A stretch of DNA of 41,488 nucleotides, taken from Gelidibacter algens. GTDB taxonomy: Bacteria > Bacteroidota > Bacteroidia > Flavobacteriales > Flavobacteriaceae. A program made the translations under genes and the position numbers. Positions within the stretch are counted from its first letter, which is position 1, and the number at the start of each line of letters is the position of its first letter. The stretch is taken from assembly GCF_001678675.1 (NCBI RefSeq), contig NZ_LZRN01000037.1, forward strand, positions 1-41,488. Direction: 5' to 3'. Under the pieces are notes generated by a model. The model made no database searches. It saw nothing but the letters and a program-made list of their open reading frames with translations, and had not been told where the DNA came from. This document shows positions 8,977-16,900 of the stretch, piece by piece.

Positions 8977-9234
8977 TTAATCATTCTTTTTAGGCTTCCC
9001 TTTCTCAGCTTTAGCTGGCATCGGTCCGCGCAGATGAATGACTAATCCGTTGAGGAAATTGCGCAAAATTTGGTCCCCACATTCCACATAATTGGGATGG
9101 TCCTCTTTTCTAAATAAAGCTCCCAATTCACTTTTTGAGATTCTGAAATCTACAAGCGCTAGGATTTTAATAATATCGTCGTCTCTTAATTTCAGTGCGA
9201 CGCGTAGTTTTTTAAAAATATCGTTGTTAGTCAT
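8977..9234 (-). CDS. DUF1456 family protein (single-domain YehS-like)
   Basis: This 85-residue cytoplasmic protein matches the DUF1456/YehS family. It shows 'NNDIFKKLRVALKLRDDDIIKILAL', 'ISKSELGALFRKEDHPNY' and 'CGDQILRNFLNGL', which resemble the second half of E. coli YehS as I remember it. YehS has two such domains (about 156 residues), whereas this protein holds only one, followed by a basic tail (KAEKGKPKKND). The function of the family is unknown. The gene is monocistronic, convergent with sucC and separated from it by a terminator. Confidence 0.85.
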   Translation of the reverse strand: MTNNDIFKKLRVALKLRDDDIIKILALVDFRISKSELGALFRKEDHPNYVECGDQILRNFLNGLVIHLRGPMPAKAEKGKPKKND

Positions 9235-9328
9235 GAGGATGTTATTACGTTAATAAGGTATTGAAAAATTCAGTTATCTCGCAAGATTTGTTACTTCAAA
9301 AAATTTAATTTTTTTTAATTCTTAATTC

Positions 9329-10136
9329 TTAATTCTTGATCAACCATTGATAGGCTTTAGGAAAATTTTGACGCCACAGCGCTTCATTATGTTGTCCGCC
9401 TTCAGTAATTGTATTTTTTATATTGTTTTGTGGAACACCTTTTGTCAATAATAGGTCCACCATTTTAGTTTGATCCGGAACCATAGTCTCAGATTCTTCA
9501 GAACCTGCCAAAAAGTAAAACCTTGAATTTGGAGAAATAGTCGTCTCAGAGACCAGATTAAAAATACGATTACTGAACCAGAATGATGGTGAAAAAATAA
9601 CCCGCATTCCCAAAGGTTTCGGGATATTTTACGACCGCATAAAAAGATAGTAAGCCACCAAGCGAAGATCCAAATATGGAGGTGTGTTTGACGTTCTTGA
9701 GTGTTCTGTAACTCGCATCAATTTGTGGTTTTAAAGTGTTGATGATAAAATCGAGATACTGATCGCCTTTCCCGCCCCCATATGTTTCATTGGGATAGGG
9801 TGTTAATTCATCCATTCGCTTATCATTGCCATGTTCAATGCCTACAATAATTACCTTACTGTTTGCGATTGAATCCAGAGACTCATCCACATTCCATTCG
9901 CCTACATAAGAGGTTGCGGCATCATATAGATTTTGGGCATCATGCATGTAAATGACAGGATACTCAGTAGTGCTTTTCAAATAATCTTTTGGAAGATACA
10001 CCCAAATCTTTTTTTTAACCTGTAGTTGTGGCGCTTCTATGGTGAATGTAGACACTTGCGCAGATGCCGTACTTTGAGCATGGGTAAGCGTGCTCAACCC
10101 GAAAATAAATGCAATTAGAATTTTAGTAAATGTCAT
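9329..10136 (-). pseudogene. Secreted alpha/beta-hydrolase of the esterase D family, frameshifted
   Basis: This encodes a putative esterase (PF00756-like, about 269 residues when repaired) in two frames. The first part runs from the ATG at 10136. It has a signal peptide (1-20, ending T-H-A-Q), the strand 'KIWVYLPKDY', the His-Asp region 'VIYMHDAQNLYD' and the nucleophile elbow G-S-S-L-G-G with Ser158. The second part continues with 'FSPSFWFS', 'FYFLAGSEES' and the C-terminal catalytic His in 'GGQHNEALW'. The frame changes near 9592-9597, where a run of six A (T on the coding strand) would have to be five to read through as G-Y-F-S-P-S. The total length is 3n+1. A GTG upstream at 10163 would extend the leader but overlaps the promoter, so the ATG at 10136 is preferred. 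Confidence 0.85.
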
Positions 10137-10162
10137 TACTGGTGTTGATGGATTACAGATCA

Positions 10163-10170
10163 CAAATTTA
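10163..10170 (-). promoter_or_regulatory. -7 promoter element of the esterase gene
   Basis: Read on the minus strand this is TAAATTTG, a perfect TAnnTTTG. It lies 27 bases upstream of the ATG at 10136, which supports that start over the GTG at 10163. Confidence 0.5.
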
Positions 10171-10403
10171 TAAATAAACGCTGATTGCAGTTCACCGAAA
10201 GCAACTTTTGATTTGGTGAAAATCGGTGAAATGCAAATTATTTATAATCAATTGATTATCAATATATTGAAGTCTTAAAGTGTACGAAAGTAAAATAATC
10301 ACGATGAATTACCGTTTATTTTTCGATAAGTTACTAATAATCAACGATTATCAAAAAGCTATTCTGTTTAACTTTATAAAAGTAAAATTAGAATCTCCCT
10401 CAT

Positions 10404-10805
10404 ATGATAAATCGTGTAGAAAAATTGAGTTTGCTCTCTGAAATGATTGCTTTTGCTCAAACTGACGCTTCCATAAAATCCATAGAATATAAGTTTCTTG
10501 CAGGTGTTGCCAAACAACTGGAGGTCTCTCAGGCAGACTTTGATTATCTGTTTGAATTTCCTGTGAATTATGTGCATCTAAAATCGCATAGTGAGCGTAT
10601 TGTTCAGTTTCATAGGCTGGTGTTGCTGATGAATTTAGACCAAGATATCTCAAATAAAGAACTTGTAAAGTTGCATAATTTTGGTTTGCGCATGGGATTG
10701 GGCCACGAATCCATCAATCGCGTCTTGGATTTAATGGAAAGCTTTCCCAATAAAATCGTTCCGCCCGATTTCTTAATCGATATTTTTAAGGTACAGTATA
10801 ATTAG
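10404..10805 (+). CDS. TerB-like small helical protein
   Basis: This is a 133-residue, all-helical cytoplasmic protein without signal peptide. Phrases such as 'LLSEMIAFAQTDASIKSIEYKFLAGVAKQLEVS' and 'FHRLVLLMNLDQDISNKELVKLHNFGLRMGL' follow the TerB pattern: a helix ending in A..D, then a loop with acidic residues and E-x-x-x-L helices, in which a pair of metal-binding acidic residues is often seen. TerB-like domains occur in stress-response and membrane-associated proteins. It is convergent with uvrB and separated from it by two heptanucleotide repeat arrays. Relatives in flavobacteria may be mislabelled as excinuclease subunit because of this neighbour; nothing in the sequence resembles UvrB. 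Confidence 0.7.
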   Translation: MINRVEKLSLLSEMIAFAQTDASIKSIEYKFLAGVAKQLEVSQADFDYLFEFPVNYVHLKSHSERIVQFHRLVLLMNLDQDISNKELVKLHNFGLRMGLGHESINRVLDLMESFPNKIVPPDFLIDIFKVQYN

Positions 10806-10809
10806 TTTT

Positions 10810-10921
10810 CAGTCAGCAGTCAGCAGTCAGCAGTCAGCAGTCAGCAGTCAGCAGTCTTCAGTCTTCACTCTTCACTCTTCAGTCTTCGGTCTTCGGTCTT
10901 CAGTTGGCGGTCTTAAGTCTT
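10810..10921. repeat. Heptanucleotide tandem repeat array (16 units)
   Basis: Sixteen consecutive 7-base units can be laid out without a break. There are six copies of cagtcag, then cagtctt, cagtctt, two cactctt, cagtctt, two cggtctt, cagttgg, cggtctt and aagtctt. The first part is perfect and the rest diverges by single-base changes while keeping the period. It is non-coding and lies between two convergent genes. Confidence 0.9.
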
Positions 10922-10991
10922 CTTTCCATTTTGTTTGTTTGATGCAAATTATTTTAAAGTATATCAATACTATCAACAAACGATTTTATTT

Positions 10992-11040
10992 TTGTCTATT
11001 GTCTATTGTCTATTGTCTATTGTCTATTGTCTATTGTCTA
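10992..11040. repeat. Heptanucleotide tandem repeat, seven perfect units
   Basis: Seven perfect copies of ttgtcta end five bases before the uvrB stop codon. The sequence differs from that of the array at 10810-10921, but the period is the same. Confidence 0.93.
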
Positions 11041-11045
11041 TCTTC

Positions 11046-13049
11046 TTAGGCTTTCAACTGTTCCAATTTGCCTTGGTACGCCTTAATATCATCTCTTAAT
11101 TGCGCGGCAATGATAAAATCCAAAGCCTTCGCCGCTTGCTCCATGAGTTTGCGCTTCTCTCGGATTTTCTTTTCTAATTGGTCTTTGGTCAAATACTGGC
11201 TTTCAGGCTCGGCAGCTTTTGCGGCTTCAATCTGATAACTATACGTACTCACTGAGTTTTTTGCCAATATATTGTCTAAGCTTTTGTTAAGAGCCGTAGG
11301 GATTTGCCCATGTTTGGTATTGTAGGCAATTTGTTTTTCACGACGGTAGTTGGTATCGTCAATAGTTTTGCGCATACTATTGGTAATGGTATCTGCATAC
11401 ATAATGGCTTTCCCATTTAGGTGTCTTGCAGCCCTTCCAACTGTTTGCGTCAATGATCTGTTGGATCTTAAGAATCCTTCTTTGTCAGCATCCAAAATAG
11501 CTACTAAGGATACTTCGGGTAGATCCAACCCTTCACGCAGTAAATTCACACCTACCAAAACATCAAACACACCTTTACGCAAATCCTGCATAATCTCTAC
11601 GCGTTCCAAAGTGTCGACATCACTGTGAATATAGCGCACCCTAATTTGAATTCTGTCTAAATATTTCGTCAATTCCTCAGCCATACGTTTTGTTAGGGTC
11701 GTGACCAAAATACGTTCATCCTTGTCTACACGTTGATGGATTTCCTCAATCAAATCATCAATTTGGTTCAAGCTTGGGCGTACTTCGATAATCGGATCCA
11801 ATAATCCTGTCGGACGAATCAATTGCTCCACAAAAACACCATCACTCTTTTGGAGTTCATAATCGGCAGGTGTGGCGCTCACATAAATAACTTGATTTTG
11901 TAGCGCCTCAAACTCTTCAAACTTCAAAGGTCTGTTGTCCATCGCTGCGGGAAGCCTAAAACCATAGTCCACCAAATTTATCTTTCGGCTTCTGTCTCCA
12001 CCGTACATGGCGTGGACTTGTGAAATGGTCACGTGACTTTCATCTACCACCATCAAATAATCATCAGGAAAATAGTCTAAAAGGCAAAAAGGGCGTGTCC
12101 CTGGCAAGCGACCGTCCAAATAGCGCGAATAATTCTCTATGCCAGAGCAATAGCCCAATTCCCGAATCATTTCCAAATCAAACTCGGTACGCTCTTTTAA
12201 TCGCTTTGCTTCTAATGGCTTGCCGATATCTATAAAATAATCGTGTTGTTTAACCAGATCATCCTGAATCTCTCTAATGGCACCTTGAAGAACTTCAGGG
12301 GAGGTGACAAACATATTGGCAGGATAGATATTGATCCGGTCATAAGTTTCAATCACTTTATTATTTTGAATGTTGAAAGCTTCAATCTCTTCAATTTCAT
12401 CACCAAAAAAGTGAACCCGCACGCCATAATCGGCATATCCAGGAAAAATATCTACGGTGTCACCTTTAATCCTGAAATTTCCATGATTGAAATCGGCTTC
12501 CGTTCTAGAATACAGACTTTGCACCAATTTATGGAGCAGCTTTGTTCTTGAAATGACCTCATCCCTTTTGAGAGTAATGACATTTTTTTGAAATTCCACA
12601 GGATTTCCAATACCATATAAACATGATACGGAAGCCACTACAATAACATCTCGTCTGCCCGAAAGCAGGGAAGAGGTAGTGCTCAAACGCATCTTTTCGA
12701 TTTCTTCGTTGATGGAGAGATCCTTTTCTATATAAACGCCAGAAACAGGAATGTAGGCTTCTGGTTGGTAATAATCATAATAGGAAACAAAATACTCTAC
12801 CGCATTTTCAGGGAAGAATTGCTTAAACTCAGAGTACAATTGCGCTGCCAAAGTTTTGTTGTGTGCCAAAACTAAGGTTGGCTTTTGCACTTCTTCAATA
12901 ACATTGGCCACGGTAAAAGTCTTTCCAGAACCCGTTACACCTAATAAGGTTTGATACTTATCATTGTTCTCAATGCCTTTTGAAAGTTGTTTGATGGCTT
13001 GAGGCTGATCTCCAGTAGGTTTAAATGCTGATTTGATTTTGAATTTCAT
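11046..13049 (-). CDS. uvrB: Excinuclease ABC subunit UvrB
   Basis: This 667-residue DNA-damage-recognition helicase-like subunit of nucleotide excision repair loads onto DNA with UvrA and recruits UvrC. Visible are the Walker A motif 'GVTGSGKT' (37-44), the beta-hairpin region 'YYDYYQPEAYIP' (90-101) that inserts between the strands, 'VDESHVTI', helicase motif V/VI parts 'VGVNLLREGLDLPEVSLVAILDADKEGF' and 'QTVGRAARH', and a C-terminal UVR domain (about 625-662, 'RKLMEQAAKALDFIIAAQLRDDI'). Length is normal. The start is the ATG at 13049, preceded five bases upstream by a promoter-like TAAATTTG, so the transcript may have almost no leader. It is convergent with the TerB-like gene. Confidence 0.98.
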   Translation of the reverse strand: MKFKIKSAFKPTGDQPQAIKQLSKGIENNDKYQTLLGVTGSGKTFTVANVIEEVQKPTLVLAHNKTLAAQLYSEFKQFFPENAVEYFVSYYDYYQPEAYIPVSGVYIEKDLSINEEIEKMRLSTTSSLLSGRRDVIVVASVSCLYGIGNPVEFQKNVITLKRDEVISRTKLLHKLVQSLYSRTEADFNHGNFRIKGDTVDIFPGYADYGVRVHFFGDEIEEIEAFNIQNNKVIETYDRINIYPANMFVTSPEVLQGAIREIQDDLVKQHDYFIDIGKPLEAKRLKERTEFDLEMIRELGYCSGIENYSRYLDGRLPGTRPFCLLDYFPDDYLMVVDESHVTISQVHAMYGGDRSRKINLVDYGFRLPAAMDNRPLKFEEFEALQNQVIYVSATPADYELQKSDGVFVEQLIRPTGLLDPIIEVRPSLNQIDDLIEEIHQRVDKDERILVTTLTKRMAEELTKYLDRIQIRVRYIHSDVDTLERVEIMQDLRKGVFDVLVGVNLLREGLDLPEVSLVAILDADKEGFLRSNRSLTQTVGRAARHLNGKAIMYADTITNSMRKTIDDTNYRREKQIAYNTKHGQIPTALNKSLDNILAKNSVSTYSYQIEAAKAAEPESQYLTKDQLEKKIREKRKLMEQAAKALDFIIAAQLRDDIKAYQGKLEQLKA

Positions 13050-13053
13050 TTTG

Positions 13054-13061
13054 CAAATTTA
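13054..13061 (-). promoter_or_regulatory. Possible -7 element immediately before uvrB
   Basis: The minus strand reads TAAATTTG, a perfect TAnnTTTG, ending five bases before the uvrB ATG. No clear TTTG lies at the -33 distance, so this may be a chance match in AT-rich DNA. If real, the transcript would start at or next to the ATG. Confidence 0.3.
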
Positions 13062-13273
13062 ACCAAAGTTTTTTGAAGAATAACGGGTAATTTAAATAAC
13101 ATAGCACCAAGGATTTAAGCCCTGTTCTAGTAAGCATTTGGATCAATAAATTGAGTAATAAGGTTAAGTTGGAATTTAATTTCACTTTAATTTTACAGTA
13201 CCGCACTTATTTGATTCCTCTAGCTTAATTCTTAAAACAGATGAATTATTAACAAATCTTAAATTAATAGAAC

Positions 13274-13807
13274 ATGAAAAATTTGAAACAATTAACTTTT
13301 ACCATTTGTATGCTTATTACTTTTGGCGCATTTTCCCAAAACGATAAAGACCAAGAGATTATGTCTGATGCGCAAAGTGCAAAAATGAAACTCATTGAGG
13401 CCGATGCGACGCTTAAGGAATACTTTGATAGCGCTGCTGGATATGTATTGTTTCCTAATGTAGGAGAAGGCGCGTTTATTATTGGAGGCGCTACCGGTAA
13501 TGGCGTAGTTTATGAAGATGGCGATGCAATTGGTATGGCAAGCTTAACAAAATTGGATATTGGTCTCCAAGCAGGAGGTCAGGCCATTATAGAGATCATA
13601 TTTTTTGAGACTGAGGCAGCTTTGATGGAGTTTAAAGAAGGTCAATTTGAATTTTCCGCTGAAGCTTCAGCGGTTGCTGTAGAGTCTGGTGTGGCTGCCA
13701 AAGCGAGTTATTCCGATGGTGTTGTTGCCTTTGCATTGCCAAAAGCAGGGCTTATGGCAGAAGCTTCAGTTGGTGGACAAAAATTTACTTTTACACCATT
13801 TGATTAG
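13274..13807 (+). CDS. Secreted SYLF-domain (YSC84-like) lipid-binding protein
   Basis: This 177-residue exported protein has a signal peptide of about 21 residues ending in 'FGAFSQ'. The remainder is a SYLF/YSC84 domain: 'AAGYVLFPNVGEGAFIIGGATGNGVVYEDG' near the start, 'ASLTKLDIGLQAGGQAIIEIIFF' in the centre, and the C-terminal 'GVVAFALPKAGLMAEASVGGQKFTF'. In characterised members this domain binds phosphoinositides or other lipids; bacterial members are secreted or outer-membrane associated with unknown role. It is monocistronic, followed 37 bases later by a terminator and convergent with the large T9SS gene beyond it. Confidence 0.88.
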   Translation: MKNLKQLTFTICMLITFGAFSQNDKDQEIMSDAQSAKMKLIEADATLKEYFDSAAGYVLFPNVGEGAFIIGGATGNGVVYEDGDAIGMASLTKLDIGLQAGGQAIIEIIFFETEAALMEFKEGQFEFSAEASAVAVESGVAAKASYSDGVVAFALPKAGLMAEASVGGQKFTFTPFD

Positions 13808-13844
13808 AAATTTTGATGATCTTAAAGATCATTTCATTATCAAG

Positions 13845-13880
13845 ACGTCCATTGCAATTTTGTAATGGACGTTTTTTTTG
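13845..13880 (+). terminator. Rho-independent terminator after the SYLF gene
   Basis: A nine-base-pair stem (acgtccatt at 13845-13853 with aatggacgt at 13864-13872) runs into eight T. The orientation serves the plus-strand SYLF gene only. Confidence 0.85.
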
Positions 13881-13942
13881 CTTAAAATTTAAATTAGCTA
13901 TTATTTTAGATTGCTCTCAATAGTTGAGACTAGTCTTTTGTA

Positions 13943-16900
13943 TTAACGCCTTAAAGCAAAGTGGCCCTTGAGTTGAAAAGATACATTGTCCTTTTTAACG
14001 TCAGCAACAAACCAATAGTCTGTGGCTGGCATTTTTTGGCCATTGAGTGTCCCGTTCCAACCTTGAGAAGTAGAAGTTAGCTGCGCCAATTGTTTCCCAT
14101 AACGGTCATAGATGTACACAATAGTTCCTGGTAGGGTTTCTACACCTGTAACATGCCATGTGTCAAAATACCCATCATCATTAGGTGTCATAAATTTTGG
14201 CGTGTCAAGTACAATAACCTCTTTGGTGACTTTGGAACAGCCGTTTAGATCTATTATGGTGACCAAATTCGCGCCAATAGGCACATTTTCAAAAACATTA
14301 GACTCTTGAGGTGCCTCGTCATTCAATACATACAGGTAATTTCCTATGCCACTAATGGTGACGGTGATGTTGTTGGGGTCAGAAAAATCAACCGTTTCCG
14401 TAACTTCAATGGTGGCAGCTTCTGATTCTGTAACGTTAAAAACCTCAGTTGTTTCACATCCAAAAATGGAAGTTACTTTTACCCAATAGGTACCTATAGT
14501 AGTGATTTCAATTTCTGGTGTGGTTTCATTTGTTGACCAAATATAGCGGTCATCAGCACTATTGGTGTTGGCACTTACCATAAGTGGTCCATAGTCCAAA
14601 CAAATCACCTGATCTCCAATATCCAATACTGGTCGAGGATGTACGTAAGTTTGAAATTGGGTAATGTCGTAACAGCCCGTTACCTTATTTTCAATACGTG
14701 CATATATGATTTGCATATCTGTAGCAGCGTAAATTGTAGTGAGCGCTTCTTTGTTGTCGTGTGCTTTATCATTAGTATCATGATAAGTCACAGTGAAATT
14801 TCCTGAAACTTGGCTGCCTAAAATACGACGGGTTTGGTCGGAAAAATCAAAAGTAAAAAAGCCATCAAAATCATCGTCACAAGATTCCAAATCTATTGGG
14901 GTGTTGGCAATAGGTAGCGGATTCACTTTTAATGTAAATTGATGGGTAATAAAACAATGGGTTGTGGCATTCTCTATTCGCACATAAATCATGTTCGATG
15001 CTGATGGATAATTATAATCTTTGTCCAGTGCATTAGTAGCATCCAAAGCGTCACTTTTATTCTTGTAATATGAAATGAGTGTATTTGAAGTGTCGTCAAC
15101 AAGAAGGTTGTCCACTTGTGAGAGATCATAATAAGTGTTCTCAGTATCACAAATTGTTATAGAATCAATCGCATTAAAAACAGGAGGCGTATTGACAATT
15201 AACTCTAAAGGAATGGATAAATAACATTCAGAAATGGTATTGGTCAATCTCACATAAACCGTTTGTGGATTTGAAATGTTTGTATACGATTCTGGTTGGG
15301 AAATGGCGTTGGTTTCTGCTTCTAAATCTTGGGCTGTTTCGTAATAGGCAATCACAAGGTTGTTTTGTCTCACCTCTAAAATATCAATTTCTGATAGTTT
15401 TAAATCGAAAGTCATACGACCATCATAATCAGTGTCACATTGTATCATTGGTTTTGATGGATTTGCATCTGGAGCTTTAATGACCCCCAAACTGAAGTCG
15501 GTTATGGAAGCGCAAATAGTACCATTTTCTATCCTCGCGAAAATTTGCTGCGGATTTTTGATGTTGGCATATTTTGTATCAATAGGGTTCAGCGCGTTTT
15601 CGGCATTAGCTCTACTTGTGTAAAACGTAATATCCAAAGTGTCAGTGATACCTGCTGAAATTTCTGAAATCTTTTCTGAAAGATCAAAAATCTCACTTTG
15701 ATCATTTGAAATATCATCACAAACAAACCAATCTGAAGGCACATTAAACTCCGGACTTGTACCAACTTCAATAGTAAAGGAGGAGGTGCCATAACAAGTG
15801 ATGTCTGAAGTGTTCTCAACCCTCACAAAAATAGTTTGAGGTGTGTTGACATTCTCATAAACGACTGTTTTGCTTAAAGCATTCGTTCGGCTATTGGCGT
15901 CATTTTGATTGAGATAATAAGAGACGCTTTTACCAATTTGACCATTCAATATTTCAGAATCCTTAGTTTTAAATATAAATTCCCCAAAGCCGTCGCTATC
16001 ACTTTCACAATAAATGTAATTGCTGATAGGGGTAAAGGCAGGCAACGTATTGACAATAATCTTAATGGGCTCTATGGCATGGCATCCTGTGAGTTGGTTT
16101 TCTACACGTGCATATACGGTTTGTGTGCTGGACTTAAAATTTGAGCTATCGGTTATGGCCTCAGTGTTGCTTTCAGCAAGCGCAAGTGTTTTGTAAAAGG
16201 AAAATATCCGATTGCTACGGTCCGTCACCAATTCATCAATTGTAGTGTTCAAGTTGACATTATAGAATCCGTCCTGATCATCATCACAAATGACAATATT
16301 TTGAGGGGTGCTGGTTTCAGGTGCCGGTAAAACAGTTATTTCAAAACTTTTAATATCAGAACATCCAGTAGCTTTTGATGTGGTGCGTGTGTAAAGTTTT
16401 AGTGGATTTGAGGTGTTTGTGTAAAAACTAGGAAGACTATTCGTGTTTTTATTGGCATCGTCTTCAGTTGTAAAGTAAAGCACTCTATAGCCTTCTTCTT
16501 CGTTGGCAACCGAAAAATCAAAAGAACCCAAATCAATTGACGTGAAACCGTCTTGATCAGTATCACAATAGGTGACTGCTCCTATGGACGGAAAATCAAT
16601 ATATGGATTGAGCAACAAATTTATTTCTGCCTTTTCAGTACACGTGGGATTGTTTAAAGTGATGTACAAAGTTTTCGGGAATTGGGACGGAATGTAAGGG
16701 ACGGCAGTGTTTAGTGAATTTACTTGATTGCTTTGTTCTTCTGGAGTTTCGTAAAAAGTAATGGTAATATCTGGAAGATCATTGATGATCACTTCAGCAA
16801 TATTATTAAGGTCAAAGCTTGGCACCTCACCATCTTTAATATCACAAATTGAAAAATCCTTAATAAGTGTACCCGTCAATAAAAGATTTGTATGAATTTC

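Noticed and set aside
10351-10653. Minus-strand open frames opposite the TerB-like gene
   Set aside because: The plus-strand frame has a coherent helical pattern and proper start; the reverse frames have neither.
10810-11040. Repeat arrays considered as a CRISPR
   Set aside because: Units are 7 bases long and contiguous, without spacers, and no cas gene is nearby.
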